Made by a program: the position numbers and the translations under genes. Under the pieces are notes generated by a model that saw only the letters and a list, made by a program, of their open reading frames with translations, was not told the origin of the DNA and searched no databases. Source: Nonomuraea rhodomycinica (lineage in GTDB: Bacteria; Actinomycetota; Actinomycetes; Streptosporangiales; Streptosporangiaceae). Taken from it: a stretch of DNA of 64,000 nt. Position 1 is the stretch's first letter. The number at the start of each line of letters is the position of its first letter. The stretch covers positions 186,001 to 250,000 of the forward strand of contig NZ_JABWGO010000003.1 in the NCBI RefSeq assembly GCF_013363995.1, given 5' to 3'. Shown piece by piece: positions 26,904 to 36,232 of this stretch.

Positions 26904-27878
26904 ATGTCACGCCGTAAGACCGAGCGGTTGCTGAATCTGGTGATCTGCCTGCTCGCCACCGGGAGGCCCCTGTCGGCCGAGCAGATCCGCCACGCGGTGC
27001 CCGGCTACGACCGCGACGGCGACGAGGCGTTCCAGCGGATGTTCGAGCGCGACAAGAACGAGCTGCGCGAGATCGGCATCCCCATCGACGTGGTGCGCGA
27101 CCCCTGGGAGGACGAGCCGGGCTACCGCATCCGCCGCGAGTCCTACGAGCTGCCCGAGATCACCCTGGAGCCCGACGAGGCGGCCGTACTGGGCCTGGCC
27201 GCCCAGGTGTGGCAGCGCGCCAGCCTGGCCGAGGCCGCCTCGGGCGCCCTGCTGAAGCTGCGCGCCGGCGGCGTGGCCACCGACGAGACCGTCGGCGGCC
27301 TCGGCCCGGCCGGAGGAGCGCTGGAGCTGCGCGTCGACACCCGCGACCCGGCCTTCCCGCCGCTGTGGGAGGCCGTGCGCGACCGGCGGGTGGTCCGCTT
27401 CGACTACCGCGGCTCCGGCAGCGAGACCGTGCGCACCCGCACCGTCGAGCCGTGGGGCGTGGTCAGCCGCCGGGGCCGCTGGTACCTCGCCGGCTTCGAC
27501 CGCGACCGCCAGGCGCCGCGCGCCTTCCGGCTCAGCCGGATCACCGGCCAGGTCGCCACCGTGGGCCGCCCGGGCGCCGTCGAGGTGCCCGACGGGGTGG
27601 ACCTGCGCTCCATGGTGGGCTTCCCGGAGGAGCCCGTGGAGGAGCGCGTGGCCGTGGTCCGCGTCCGCCGGGGCACCTGCCAGGGCCTGCGCCAGCTCGC
27701 CCGCGCCGTGCGCCCCTCCTCGGGCGACCCGGCGGAGTGGGACGAGGCGGAGCTGGCCTTCTCCGACCCCGAGCGGCTGGCCGGATGGATGGCCAGCCTG
27801 GGCTCCGACGTGGAGGTCGTCGAGCCGCCCGACGCCCGCGAGGCCGTCATCCGCCGACTGAAGGGAGCCCTGGCATGA
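26904..27878 (+). CDS. pafB: WYL-domain regulator PafB
   Basis: A 324-aa transcription factor subunit. An N-terminal winged helix (about 1-75, MSRRKTERLLNLVICLLATG) is followed by a WYL domain (about 145-225, including RGRWYLAGFDRDRQ) and a C-terminal WCX region. In mycobacteria PafBC activates recA-independent DNA-damage genes and does not take part in pupylation. ATG 26904 is preceded by AAGGAGGAG at ideal spacing; GTG 26895 lies inside that box. The downstream pafC starts 29 nt after its stop. Confidence 0.93.
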   Translation: MSRRKTERLLNLVICLLATGRPLSAEQIRHAVPGYDRDGDEAFQRMFERDKNELREIGIPIDVVRDPWEDEPGYRIRRESYELPEITLEPDEAAVLGLAAQVWQRASLAEAASGALLKLRAGGVATDETVGGLGPAGGALELRVDTRDPAFPPLWEAVRDRRVVRFDYRGSGSETVRTRTVEPWGVVSRRGRWYLAGFDRDRQAPRAFRLSRITGQVATVGRPGAVEVPDGVDLRSMVGFPEEPVEERVAVVRVRRGTCQGLRQLARAVRPSSGDPAEWDEAELAFSDPERLAGWMASLGSDVEVVEPPDAREAVIRRLKGALA

Positions 27879-27906
27879 CCGGATCCGCGTCCCGGGAGGG
27901 GGCGGC

Positions 27907-28872
27907 GTGAGCGGCTCCGCCGACCGGCTGCCGAGGCTGCTGGCCCTCGTGCCGTACCTGATGTCCCACCCCGGCGCCCAGGTGGGCGAGGTCGCCGAGG
28001 TGTTCGGGCTGAGCGAGAAGCAGCTCATCGACGACCTGCAGCTCGTCTGGATGTGCGGCCTGCCCGGCCACACGCCGGGCGACCTCATCGACGTGTCGTG
28101 GGACGGCGGCGAGATCCTCATCGACAACGCCGACACCATCGCCCGGCCGCTGCGGCTCGGCATCGACGAGGCCAGCGCCCTGCTCGTCGCGCTGCGCATG
28201 CTGGCCGCGATGCCGGAGCTGGCCGAGGTGCCCGGCGACGCGCTGCCGCGCGTGGTGGCCAAGCTGGAGCGGGCCGCGGGCGAGGGCGCCGCGTCCGTCA
28301 GCAGCCAGGTCGCCGTGGACGTCGACGCCGCCCCCGACGCGCTGCCCCGGGTGCGCGAGGCGCTGACCGGGCGGCGCCGCCTGTCGCTGCGCTACTACGT
28401 GCCCGGCCGCGACGAGGTGACCCCGCGCGAGGTCGACCCCATGCGGCTGGTGGTGGCCGACGGCCGCACCTACCTGGAGGGCTGGTGCTACCGGGCCGAG
28501 GCGATGCGGCTGTTCCGGCTGGACCGGGTCCTCGGCGCCGACGTGCTCGACGTGCCCGCCGACCCGCCCGCCGGGGCCGAGCCGATCGACGTCGCCCAGG
28601 GCGTCTTCCGGCCCTCGCCCACCGACGAGCTGGTCGAGCTGGAGGTCACGGCCGCCGGGCGGTGGGTGGCCGAGTACTACCCGTGCGAGCGGGCCGAGGA
28701 GCTCGGCGAGGGCCGGCTGCGGATCACGCTGCGGGCCCGCGACGAGGACTGGGTGCTCAAGCTGGCGCTGCGGCTGGGCGACACCGGCCGCGTCGTCTCG
28801 CCGCCGGCGATGGCCGCACGGGTGCGCGAGGAGGCCGAACGCGCCCTGGCCCGCTACGCTCACCGGTCATGA
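27907..28872 (+). CDS. pafC: WYL-domain regulator PafC
   Basis: A 321-aa partner of PafB with the same layout: winged helix (about 1-70, GEVAEVFGLSEKQLIDDLQL), WYL domain (about 150-225, DGRTYLEGWCYRAEAMRLFR) and C-terminal WCX part. The GTG is preceded by GGGAGGGGG. Its TGA overlaps the ATG of the next 51-aa gene. The pair likely forms the PafBC heterodimer. Confidence 0.93.
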   Translation: MSGSADRLPRLLALVPYLMSHPGAQVGEVAEVFGLSEKQLIDDLQLVWMCGLPGHTPGDLIDVSWDGGEILIDNADTIARPLRLGIDEASALLVALRMLAAMPELAEVPGDALPRVVAKLERAAGEGAASVSSQVAVDVDAAPDALPRVREALTGRRRLSLRYYVPGRDEVTPREVDPMRLVVADGRTYLEGWCYRAEAMRLFRLDRVLGADVLDVPADPPAGAEPIDVAQGVFRPSPTDELVELEVTAAGRWVAEYYPCERAEELGEGRLRITLRARDEDWVLKLALRLGDTGRVVSPPAMAARVREEAERALARYAHRS

Positions 28873-29024
28873 CGTGGATCTTCTTGGCCGCCGGGCTCGT
28901 CGCGGCCGGTCTGGTCGTGCTCCTGGTCGCCGGCACGCGGGTCGCGCGGGCGGCGCGGACGTTGAACAGCGAGATCGCTCAAGTTCATGCGCTGTTCAAC
29001 GCCAAATCGGACGTCAGGGGATGA
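28869..29024 (+). CDS. 51-aa single-pass membrane protein
   Basis: A short ORF coupled to pafC through an ATGA overlap. It has one N-terminal transmembrane helix (WIFLAAGLVAAGLVVLLVAG) and a short cytosolic tail with NSEIAQVHALFNA. Its place between pafC and tatA suggests a small conserved membrane protein; I recognise no function. Confidence 0.7.
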   Translation: MTWIFLAAGLVAAGLVVLLVAGTRVARAARTLNSEIAQVHALFNAKSDVRG

Positions 29025-29093
29025 GGCATCGGCCCTGTCGGCGTACGATCGGTCCTAAGCACAGCACTTCGCTCTCACCATGAAGGACGTCAC

Positions 29094-29408
29094 ATGAACT
29101 TGGGAGCTCCCGAGATCGTTCTGATCTTGATTGCCTTGGTCCTCCTCTTCGGCGCCAAGAAGCTTCCGGACCTCGCCCGTGGCGTCGGCCGGTCTCTGCG
29201 CATCTTCAAGGCGGAGACCAGCAAGATGAACGATGACGACGACGACCGGCCGACGGTGGTGCAGGCCCAGCAGCAGGCTCAGCCCGCCCCGCAGCAGATC
29301 CCGCCGGCCGCGCCCGCGCCGGCGCTGTCCGCCGAGGAGCAGGCCCGTCAGCTGGAGGAGCAGGCCGCGAGGCTGCGCGCCGCGGCGCAGGCCGACAAGC
29401 GCCCCTGA
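29094..29408 (+). CDS. tatA: Twin-arginine translocase subunit TatA
   Basis: A 104-aa protein with an N-terminal transmembrane helix (PEIVLILIALVLLFG), the hinge and amphipathic helix (AKKLPDLARGVGRSLRIFK), and a charged tail including a run of five Asp, then Gln/Pro/Ala-rich sequence. TatA oligomers form the pore for folded proteins. The next gene is tatC, 31 nt downstream. AGGA precedes the ATG. Confidence 0.95.
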   Translation: MNLGAPEIVLILIALVLLFGAKKLPDLARGVGRSLRIFKAETSKMNDDDDDRPTVVQAQQQAQPAPQQIPPAAPAPALSAEEQARQLEEQAARLRAAAQADKRP

Positions 29409-29439
29409 CCCCCGTCCCTTCGGCCACCTGGACTGCTAG

Positions 29440-30306
29440 ATGGCGTTGCTGAAACGGTCGGGCCCGAAGCCGGAACGGGACCCAGAAGGCCGGATGCCGC
29501 TCATGGAGCACCTCCGTGAGCTGCGTAACCGGCTGCTCATCGCGATCGCCGCCGTCGCGGTGGGCGTCGTCGTCGGCTGGATCGTCTTCGGGCCGGTGTG
29601 GGAGCTGCTCCGCGAGCCCTACTGCTCGACCGTCCAGTCGAGGCAGCTCACCGGGCACTGCAGTCTCACCTACAACGGCATCTTCTCGTCGTTCTTCATC
29701 ACGCTGAAGGTCTCGCTGATGGTGGGCCTGGTGGTGTCGTCGCCGGTCTGGCTCTACCAGATCTGGGCGTTCGTCACCCCCGCCCTCTACCGCACCGAGA
29801 AGCGCTACACGCTCACCTTCCTCGCGCTGGCCATCCCGCTGTTCGTGCTGGGCGCGACCGTGTCCTACCTGATCATGGACACCGCGCTGACGTTCCTGCT
29901 GGGCTTCTCGCTCGAGGACACCGTCGCCACGATCTCGATCGACGACTACCTCGACTACGTCCTGATCATGCTGGTGATCTTCGGGGTGTCGTTCGAGCTG
30001 CCGCTGCTGCTGGCGTTCCTCAACATCATCGGCGTGGTGTCGCACGCGACGATCGCCAAGCACCGGCGGCTGGTCATCTTCCTGATGTTCGTCTTCGGCG
30101 CCGTGATCACCCCCGGCGGCGACCCGCTCAGCATGATGGCGCTGGCCACGCCGATGATCATCCTGTTCCTGGCGGCCGAGCTGTTCATGTACCTGCGGGA
30201 GAAGCGGCAGCCGCAGAGCGAGTTCGCCGGCCTGTCCGACGACGAGGCGTCGCCGCTGACCCACGACGACACCCCGCTGGAAGAGGATTCCGGTTCGGGC
30301 CGATAG
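29440..30306 (+). CDS. tatC: Twin-arginine translocase subunit TatC
   Basis: A 288-aa multi-pass membrane protein that binds twin-arginine signal peptides. The opening MPLMEHLRELRNRLLIAIAA is the conserved N-terminal motif; further segments are FVTPALYRTEKRY (first loop) and the transmembrane helices ending LFLAAELFMYLREKR. The C-terminus is acidic. It is an operon mate of tatA. Confidence 0.96.
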   Translation: MALLKRSGPKPERDPEGRMPLMEHLRELRNRLLIAIAAVAVGVVVGWIVFGPVWELLREPYCSTVQSRQLTGHCSLTYNGIFSSFFITLKVSLMVGLVVSSPVWLYQIWAFVTPALYRTEKRYTLTFLALAIPLFVLGATVSYLIMDTALTFLLGFSLEDTVATISIDDYLDYVLIMLVIFGVSFELPLLLAFLNIIGVVSHATIAKHRRLVIFLMFVFGAVITPGGDPLSMMALATPMIILFLAAELFMYLREKRQPQSEFAGLSDDEASPLTHDDTPLEEDSGSGR

Positions 30307-30310
30307 GCGA

Positions 30311-30316
30311 TAGGTT
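30311..30316 (+). promoter_or_regulatory. -10 box TAGGTT of the kinase gene
   Basis: The hexamer starts just after the tatC stop and ends 6 nt before GTG 30323, a leaderless pattern. Confidence 0.5.
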
Positions 30317-30322
30317 CCGGGC

Positions 30323-31210
30323 GTGTCCCCTCGACTCGCCCTGCTCGTCAACCCCGCGGCCCGCGGCGGCCGCGCGCTGCGGCTGCTCGAACCCGTGGTG
30401 CGCCGCCTGCGCATGGGCGGCGCCGACGTGTCGGTGATCGCCGGCGCCGGCCCGGCCGACGCCCTCGAACGCGCCTGCGCCTGCGTGGCCGAGCGTCCCG
30501 ACGCGCTGGTGGCCTTCGGCGGCGACGGGCTCGTCCACCTGGCCGTGCAGGCCGTGACCGGCACCGACGTGCCGCTCGGCATCATCCCCGTGGGCACCGG
30601 CAACGACGTCGCCGCCGCCCTGGGCGTGCCGTGCGGCGACCCGATGGCGGCGGCCCGCACGGTGCTGCGCATGAGGACCCGGCCGGTCGACGTGGCCCGC
30701 GCCGTGACGGGCCAGGGCGAGGAGCTGTTCGCCAGCGTGCTGTGCTGCGGCTTCGACGCCCGGGTCAACGAGCGGGCCAACCGGCTGACGTGGCCGTCCG
30801 GGCGGGCCCGGTACGTGCGGGCGGTGGTGGAGGAACTGCGCGCGTTCCGGCCGGTGCCGTTCCGGGTCACGCTCGACGGCGAGGAGGTGCTCGAACGCGA
30901 CGCCGTGCTGGTGGCCGTCGGCAACACCCGCTCCTACGGCGGCGGCATGCGGATCTGCCCGGACGCGCGGCCCGACGACGGGCTGCTGGACGTGGTGGTG
31001 GCGGGCGCGCTGGGCGTGGGGGAGTTCCTGCGGGTGTTCCCGGGCGTCTACCGGGGCACGCACGTGGCCCATCCGTCCGTGACGGTCCGGCGGGCGCGGC
31101 ACGTGCGGCTGGAGGCGGACGGCGTCCCGGTCTACGCCGACGGCGAACGTCTGGGCAGCGGCCCGGTGACGTGCGCGGCGGTGCCCGGCGAGCTCCAGGT
31201 CATCGCCTGA
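30323..31210 (+). CDS. Diacylglycerol kinase-type lipid kinase
   Basis: A 295-aa enzyme of the DagK/YegS family. It has the phosphate-binding motif LLVNPAARGGRALRL, GGDG at about 74-77 (FGGDGLVHLAVQAV) and VGTGNDVAAALG. It phosphorylates diacylglycerol or a related lipid with ATP. The GTG start is likely leaderless. Confidence 0.9.
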   Translation: MSPRLALLVNPAARGGRALRLLEPVVRRLRMGGADVSVIAGAGPADALERACACVAERPDALVAFGGDGLVHLAVQAVTGTDVPLGIIPVGTGNDVAAALGVPCGDPMAAARTVLRMRTRPVDVARAVTGQGEELFASVLCCGFDARVNERANRLTWPSGRARYVRAVVEELRAFRPVPFRVTLDGEEVLERDAVLVAVGNTRSYGGGMRICPDARPDDGLLDVVVAGALGVGEFLRVFPGVYRGTHVAHPSVTVRRARHVRLEADGVPVYADGERLGSGPVTCAAVPGELQVIA

Positions 31211-31291
31211 AATCTACAATGTAAAGGCGTGCCCGCCGGAGAACCCGGAGATCGCCGTCAGCGCCGGGACGGACCGGAATGGCGGTTTCGG

Positions 31292-31297
31292 TAGGCT
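31292..31297 (+). promoter_or_regulatory. -10 box TAGGCT of helY
   Basis: The hexamer ends 6 nt before ATG 31304; no Shine-Dalgarno is present, so this is a leaderless arrangement. Confidence 0.5.
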
Positions 31298-31303
31298 GAC
31301 GTC

Positions 31304-34027
31304 ATGACGACGCCAGCGGAACGGTACGCGGCCTTCCGCGACAGGTTCGGAGACGACGGGGCCGCTTTCAGATCGTTCCGAGGACTGTACGACTTCCAGC
31401 TCGACGACTTCCAGGTGGATGCGTGCCGCGCGCTGGAGGCCGGCGACGGCGTCCTCGTGGCCGCCCCCACCGGCTCGGGCAAGACGGTCGTCGGCGAGTT
31501 CGCCGTCCACCTCGCCCTGGAGCAGGGGCAGAAGTGCTTCTACACCACCCCCATCAAGGCGCTGTCCAACCAGAAGTACAACGACCTGGTCAAACGCTAC
31601 GGCAGCGCCAAGGTGGGCCTGCTGACCGGCGACAACAGCGTCAACGGCGAGGCCCCGATCGTGGTCATGACCACCGAGGTGCTGCGCAACATGCTCTACG
31701 CCGGCTCGGCGACGCTGGCCGGGCTGGGGTTCGTGGTGATGGACGAGGTCCACTACCTGGCCGACCGGTTCCGGGGGGCGGTGTGGGAGGAGGTCATCAT
31801 CCACCTGCCCGAGTCGGTCCGGCTGGTCGCGCTGTCGGCGACGGTCAGCAACGCCGAGGAGTTCGGCGAGTGGCTGGGCGAGGTGCGCGGCGACACCACC
31901 GTCATCGTCGACGAGCACCGGCCGGTGCCGCTGTGGCAGCACATGATGGTCGGCAACCGCGTCTACGACATGTTCATGAGCGACGACGACGTCGCGCGCA
32001 TCAACCCGACGCTCATGCGGGTCACGCGCGACGCCGAACGGCTGGCCATGGGCCGCGGCAGGCGCGGCTACGGCCGGCCGCAGCGCTCCCGGCCGCCGGA
32101 CCGCGCCCAGGTGATCGAGAAGCTCGACGCCGAGGGGCTGCTGCCGGCGATCACGTTCATCTTCTCCCGGGCCGGCTGCGACGCGGCCGTGGCCCAGTGC
32201 CTGTACGCCGGCATCCGGCTCACCACCGAGCGGGAGCGGCACGAGATCCGCCAGCTCGTCGACGAGCGCACCGCGCACCTGCCCGACGAGGACCTGGCGG
32301 TGCTCGGCTACCTGGAGTGGCGCGACTGCCTGGAGCGGGGCCTGGCCGCCCACCACGCGGGCATGCTGCCGGCCTTCAAGGAGGTCGTCGAGGAGCTGTT
32401 CACCCGCGGCCTGGTCAAGGCGGTGTTCGCGACCGAGACGCTGGCGCTGGGCATCAACATGCCGGCGCGCACCGTGGTGATCGAGAAGCTCGACAAGTGG
32501 AACGGCGAGTCGCACGCCGACCTGACGCCCGGCGAGTACACCCAGCTCACCGGCCGGGCCGGGCGGCGCGGCATCGACATCGAGGGCCACGCCGTGGTGC
32601 TGTGGCAGCCGGGCATGGACCCGCTGTCGGTCGCCGGTCTGGCCGGCACGCGCACCTACCCGCTGCGCTCCAGCTTCCAGCCCTCGTACAACATGGCCGT
32701 CAACCTCGTCGGCCAGTTCGGCCGCGAGCGCGCCCGCACGCTGCTGGAGGAGTCGTTCGCGCAGTTCCAGGCCGACCGGGCGGTCGTCGGGCTGGCCAAG
32801 CAGCTGCGCAAGCACGAGGAGGCGCTCGAGGGCTACCAGGAGGCGATGACCTGCCACCTGGGCGACTTCACCGAGTACGCGGCGCTGCGGCGGCGCCTGT
32901 CGGACCGGGAGGCCGAGCTGTCGCGCCAGCGCGGCTCGGCGCGGCGGGCGGCGGCCGTGCGCTCCCTGGAGGCGCTGCAGCCGGGCGACGTCATCCGGGT
33001 GCCCGGCGGGCGCCGGGCGGGCCTGGCCATCGTGCTCGACCCCGGCCGCAACCCGCGCGGCAACGGCCCCAGCCCGCTGGTGCTGACCATCGGCAAGCAG
33101 ATCAAGAAGCTCGACGCGGCCGACTTCCCCGTGCCGGTCGAGCCGATCGAGAAGCTGCGCATCCCGAAGAACTTCAACGGCCGCTCGCCCAAGGAGCGCG
33201 CCAACCTCGTCTCCACGCTGCTCGCCAAGATCGGCGACCGTGACCTGGGCAAGCCGCCCAGGGCGCGCGACCACAGCGTGGAGGACGAGGAGGTCAACGA
33301 GCTGCGGCGGCGCATCCGGCAGCACGCCTGCCACGGCTGCGACGAGCGTGAGGACCACGCCCGCTGGGCCGAGCGCTACTACAAGCTGCTGCGCGAGACC
33401 GAGGGGCTGCGGCGGCGCGTCGAGGGCCGCTCGCACGTCATCTCGCGTACCTTCGACCGCATCTGCGCGGTGCTGGAGCAGCTCGGCTACCTGCACGACG
33501 AGACCGTCACCGACGAGGGCCGCCGGCTGGGCCGGCTGTACACCGAGCTGGACCTGCTGACGGCCGAGTGCCTGCGCAGCGGGCTGTGGGAGAACCTGGA
33601 GCCGGCCGAGCTGGCGGCGTGCGTGTCGGCGCTGGTGTTCGAGTCGCGGCAGTCCGACGACGCCCGCCGCCCGAAGATCCCGGCCGGGCGGGCGCAGGAC
33701 GCGCTGACGGCGATGGTGCGGCTGTGGGCGGAGCTGGAGGGCATCGAGTCCGACCACGGCCTCGACACCATCCGTGAGCCCGACCTGGGGTTCGCGTGGG
33801 CGGCGTTCCGCTGGACCAAGGGGCACACCCTGGACGCGGTGCTCATGGACGGCGTCAACGGCAACGAGCTGGCGGCCGGCGACTTCGTCCGGTGGATCAA
33901 GCAGCTCATGGACCTGCTCGGACAGCTCGGCAACGCCGCGCCGCCGAACAGCAAGATCAGGCAGACGGCGTCCAAGGCGATCGACGGGATGCGGCGCGGC
34001 GTGGTGGCGTACTCGTCCGTGAGCTAG
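31304..34027 (+). CDS. helY: HelY/Mtr4-type DExH RNA helicase
   Basis: A 907-aa superfamily 2 helicase. Walker A APTGSGKT is at 54-61 and the DEVH box at 147-150; later motifs include LSAT, VKAVFATETLALGINMPAR and QLTGRAGRRGID. The C-terminal region resembles the Ski2/Mtr4 arch and helical domains. It is common beside tatC and pafBC in actinobacteria and probably acts in RNA processing. A hairpin terminator follows. Confidence 0.95.
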   Translation: MTTPAERYAAFRDRFGDDGAAFRSFRGLYDFQLDDFQVDACRALEAGDGVLVAAPTGSGKTVVGEFAVHLALEQGQKCFYTTPIKALSNQKYNDLVKRYGSAKVGLLTGDNSVNGEAPIVVMTTEVLRNMLYAGSATLAGLGFVVMDEVHYLADRFRGAVWEEVIIHLPESVRLVALSATVSNAEEFGEWLGEVRGDTTVIVDEHRPVPLWQHMMVGNRVYDMFMSDDDVARINPTLMRVTRDAERLAMGRGRRGYGRPQRSRPPDRAQVIEKLDAEGLLPAITFIFSRAGCDAAVAQCLYAGIRLTTERERHEIRQLVDERTAHLPDEDLAVLGYLEWRDCLERGLAAHHAGMLPAFKEVVEELFTRGLVKAVFATETLALGINMPARTVVIEKLDKWNGESHADLTPGEYTQLTGRAGRRGIDIEGHAVVLWQPGMDPLSVAGLAGTRTYPLRSSFQPSYNMAVNLVGQFGRERARTLLEESFAQFQADRAVVGLAKQLRKHEEALEGYQEAMTCHLGDFTEYAALRRRLSDREAELSRQRGSARRAAAVRSLEALQPGDVIRVPGGRRAGLAIVLDPGRNPRGNGPSPLVLTIGKQIKKLDAADFPVPVEPIEKLRIPKNFNGRSPKERANLVSTLLAKIGDRDLGKPPRARDHSVEDEEVNELRRRIRQHACHGCDEREDHARWAERYYKLLRETEGLRRRVEGRSHVISRTFDRICAVLEQLGYLHDETVTDEGRRLGRLYTELDLLTAECLRSGLWENLEPAELAACVSALVFESRQSDDARRPKIPAGRAQDALTAMVRLWAELEGIESDHGLDTIREPDLGFAWAAFRWTKGHTLDAVLMDGVNGNELAAGDFVRWIKQLMDLLGQLGNAAPPNSKIRQTASKAIDGMRRGVVAYSSVS

Positions 34028-34045
34028 CTCACGCCGGGCTTCCGG

Positions 34046-34074
34046 CGGCGCGCCCCGCTCCCAGGGGCGCGCCG
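34046..34074. terminator. Hairpin terminator after helY
   Basis: A perfect 11-bp stem (34046-34056 / 34064-34074) with a 7-nt loop, beginning 19 nt after the stop codon. Confidence 0.7.
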
Positions 34075-34135
34075 ATCTGGGTGGGGTGCTCATCCCGGCG
34101 GGGCGCGCCCGTCTTGGAGGGGGCGTGCCCTTCCA

Positions 34136-34209
34136 CGGTCCGGACCTCTACGGTCCGGGCCTCTGCGGTCCGGGCCTCAATGGCCTGGCCTCTGCGGGTG
34201 TGGGCCTCT
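34136..34209. repeat. About five degenerate copies of a 15-bp unit
   Basis: Unit CGGTCCGGGCCTCTG repeated with substitutions at 34136, 34151, 34166 and further, fading after the third copy. It lies in the gap (34075-34403) between helY and the next small gene, where I see no other feature. Confidence 0.7.
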
Positions 34210-34403
34210 CCGGGGGCGCGGACTGACCGGCCGGTCAAGGTGCCGTCATCGGTGGTCTACGCAACGTCACCGCCAGGCCAGTTTCCCTCCCGAACCCCGC
34301 GGACATCCCCATGTCGGAAAGCCCGTCACGCTTCGGACGCACCGCGCTGAGGCCCGCCCCCGGCTCGGATCCCCGGCGTCCGTCGGACCTCCCGGAGGTG
34401 GCC

Positions 34404-34574
34404 ATGTTCGCCCTCGTCGCAGCCGTGTTCTTCCTGCTCGCCCTGATCTTCGCCCTCGCGGGGCTGTCCGTGGGCGGCGTCCTGACGGTCACCACGCTCG
34501 GGCTGGCCGGGCTCCTCTGCGTCGCCCTGCACCTCATGGGGGTGGGGGCGGGCTGGAGCGTCCTGAAGAAGTGA
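34404..34574 (+). CDS. Small two-TM membrane protein
   Basis: A 56-aa protein made almost wholly of two hydrophobic segments (FALVAAVFFLLALIFALAGL and a second one after it) and the end SVLKK. ATG 34404 is preceded by GGAGGTG; the longer frame from 34311 adds an unlikely Arg/Pro-rich leader. The function is unknown. Confidence 0.65.
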   Translation: MFALVAAVFFLLALIFALAGLSVGGVLTVTTLGLAGLLCVALHLMGVGAGWSVLKK

Positions 34575-34675
34575 CCCCTGCCCGTGTGGCCGCGGGCCCG
34601 TCCACCCGGGCCGCGGCCACAGCCGTGCCGAGGCCCGGAGCGGTCGGCGGGCCAGGACGACGGCCGCGACGGGCT

Positions 34676-36100
34676 TCAGGCCAGGGCGAAGCGGACCTCG
34701 CGGGTGGCGGGGTCGGCCTGCACGAGGCGGACCGTGACGTTCTCGCCGAGCGGCAGGGCGCCGTCGCAGCGGGCGATCACGGCCGGCTCCACGAGCTGGA
34801 CCTGCCCGCCCCTGCCGTCCGCCGACACGTCGATCACCGCGGCCTCGAACGCCTCCCCGATGCTGTCGCGCAGCAGGAACGCCTCCACCAGGTCCACGCA
34901 GGCCCGCTCCACGGTGCTGCCGCGCCGGCTCGCGGCCGCCATGACCGGCGGCAGCTCCGGCAGGGCGCGGGCGACGTCCTCGGGCACCGGTTCGCCCGCC
35001 GCGACCGCCAGGCACACCTCGGTGGCGTAGCGGTCGGCCAGGCGCCGCAGCGGCGCGGTCACGTGCGCGTACGGCGCGCCGACCGCGGCGTGGTCGGCCA
35101 GCGCGGGAGGGGCGCCGTCGAAGGCGACGTAGCCGGAGCCGCGCAGCAGCACCCGTGACTCGTGCAGGAACGCGGCCTGCTGCGGGCTCTTGGCGTCGAG
35201 CCCGTGGACGACCTCCCCATAGGTGGCGTCGTCGGCCCAGGCGACGCCCAGCGCCGCCGCCACCCGGCGTACCTTGGCCAGGTCGTCGGGCTGGGGCGGC
35301 GGCAGCACGCGCAGCAGCCCGACCTCCGCGTCGAGCATCATGGTGGCCGCGGCCATGCCGGTGAGCAGGGAGATCTGGGCGTTCCACGCCTCGGCGGGCA
35401 GCGGCACGCGGTATTCGAGCCGGTAGCCGCCGCCGGCCGGCGCGACCTCCTGCTCGGGGGTGGGCAGGGTGACGCCGCCGCGTTCGCGCTCCAGCGCCAG
35501 CCGCAGCGGGCCGATCTCGGCCAGCAGGCCGAGCGTGCCGTCGGCCGTGCCGGTCTCCACGGCGGCCTGGACGTAGGCGTAGTCGAGCCGCTCGCGGCTG
35601 CGCACCAGGGCGCGGCGCACGTCGGCGCCGAGCGTGCGGCCGTCGGCGTCGAGGTCGATCCGCCACACCGCCGCGGGACGGGTGGCGCCGGGCAGCAGGC
35701 TGGCCGCGCCCTCCGACAGCACCGTGGGGTGCAGCGGCACCTTGCCGGTGGGCAGGTAGACGGTCTCGCCCCGGAGCCTGGCCTCGGCCTCGACGGCGCC
35801 GCCCGGGCGGACGAACGCGCCCACGTCGGCGATGGCGTACCACACCCGGTAGCCGCCGCCGAGGCGTTCCAGGTGGACGGCCTGGTCGAGGTCCATGGCG
35901 CCGGGCGGGTCGATGGTGACGAACGGCAGCTCGGTCAGGTCCTCGCCGGAGACGCGGGGCGCCTCGGCCACCCAGTCGGCCTCGTCGAGCACCGCTCTGG
36001 GGAACTCGGCCGGCAGGTCGGCCTCGCGCCTGATGCGCGCGAACCCGTCCTCCAGCCGCTGGGGGACACCGTCTCGGACCTGGATGCTCGTCTTCGACAC
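34676..36100 (-). CDS. RNB-domain ribonuclease (RNase II/R family)
   Basis: A 474-aa 3'-5' exoribonuclease made mainly of the catalytic RNB domain. The metal-binding aspartates are in FVTIDPPGAMDLDQAVHLE, followed by RVWYAIADVGAFVRPG, a typical RNB segment; a short S1-like C-terminus closes it. It lacks the long cold-shock N-terminus of RNase R. GTG 36100 (MSKTSIQVRDG) is chosen over TTG 36109. It stands alone on this strand. Confidence 0.92.
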   Translation of the reverse strand: MSKTSIQVRDGVPQRLEDGFARIRREADLPAEFPRAVLDEADWVAEAPRVSGEDLTELPFVTIDPPGAMDLDQAVHLERLGGGYRVWYAIADVGAFVRPGGAVEAEARLRGETVYLPTGKVPLHPTVLSEGAASLLPGATRPAAVWRIDLDADGRTLGADVRRALVRSRERLDYAYVQAAVETGTADGTLGLLAEIGPLRLALERERGGVTLPTPEQEVAPAGGGYRLEYRVPLPAEAWNAQISLLTGMAAATMMLDAEVGLLRVLPPPQPDDLAKVRRVAAALGVAWADDATYGEVVHGLDAKSPQQAAFLHESRVLLRGSGYVAFDGAPPALADHAAVGAPYAHVTAPLRRLADRYATEVCLAVAAGEPVPEDVARALPELPPVMAAASRRGSTVERACVDLVEAFLLRDSIGEAFEAAVIDVSADGRGGQVQLVEPAVIARCDGALPLGENVTVRLVQADPATREVRFALA

Positions 36101-36156
36101 GCCGATCAACCTACCGCGCGGCGTGCGTCCCGCCCGTCGGGCCCCCGGCGGATGTA

Positions 36157-36217
36157 AAAGAATCTGTACATGAGGTCAAAGACGGGTTACCTTGGCTGTG
36201 TCAAAGATTCTGTACAT
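36157..36217. promoter_or_regulatory. Direct repeat, probable operator of the XRE operon
   Basis: AAAGAATCTGTACAT (36157-36171) and AAAGATTCTGTACAT (36203-36217) differ at one base and start 46 nt apart. Each contains the palindrome TGTACA. They lie just before a membrane-protein gene coupled to an XRE regulator, so autoregulation is likely. Confidence 0.6.
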
Positions 36218-36232
36218 CGCAGAGGATGGTCG

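Noticed and set aside
26866..26910. N-terminal extension of the DUF3866 protein
   Set aside because: It would overlap the pafB start; GTG 26865 gives the family-like N-terminus.
31214..34093. 959-aa open frame on the minus strand
   Set aside because: Antisense of helY, same GC-shadow pattern, with no domain seen.
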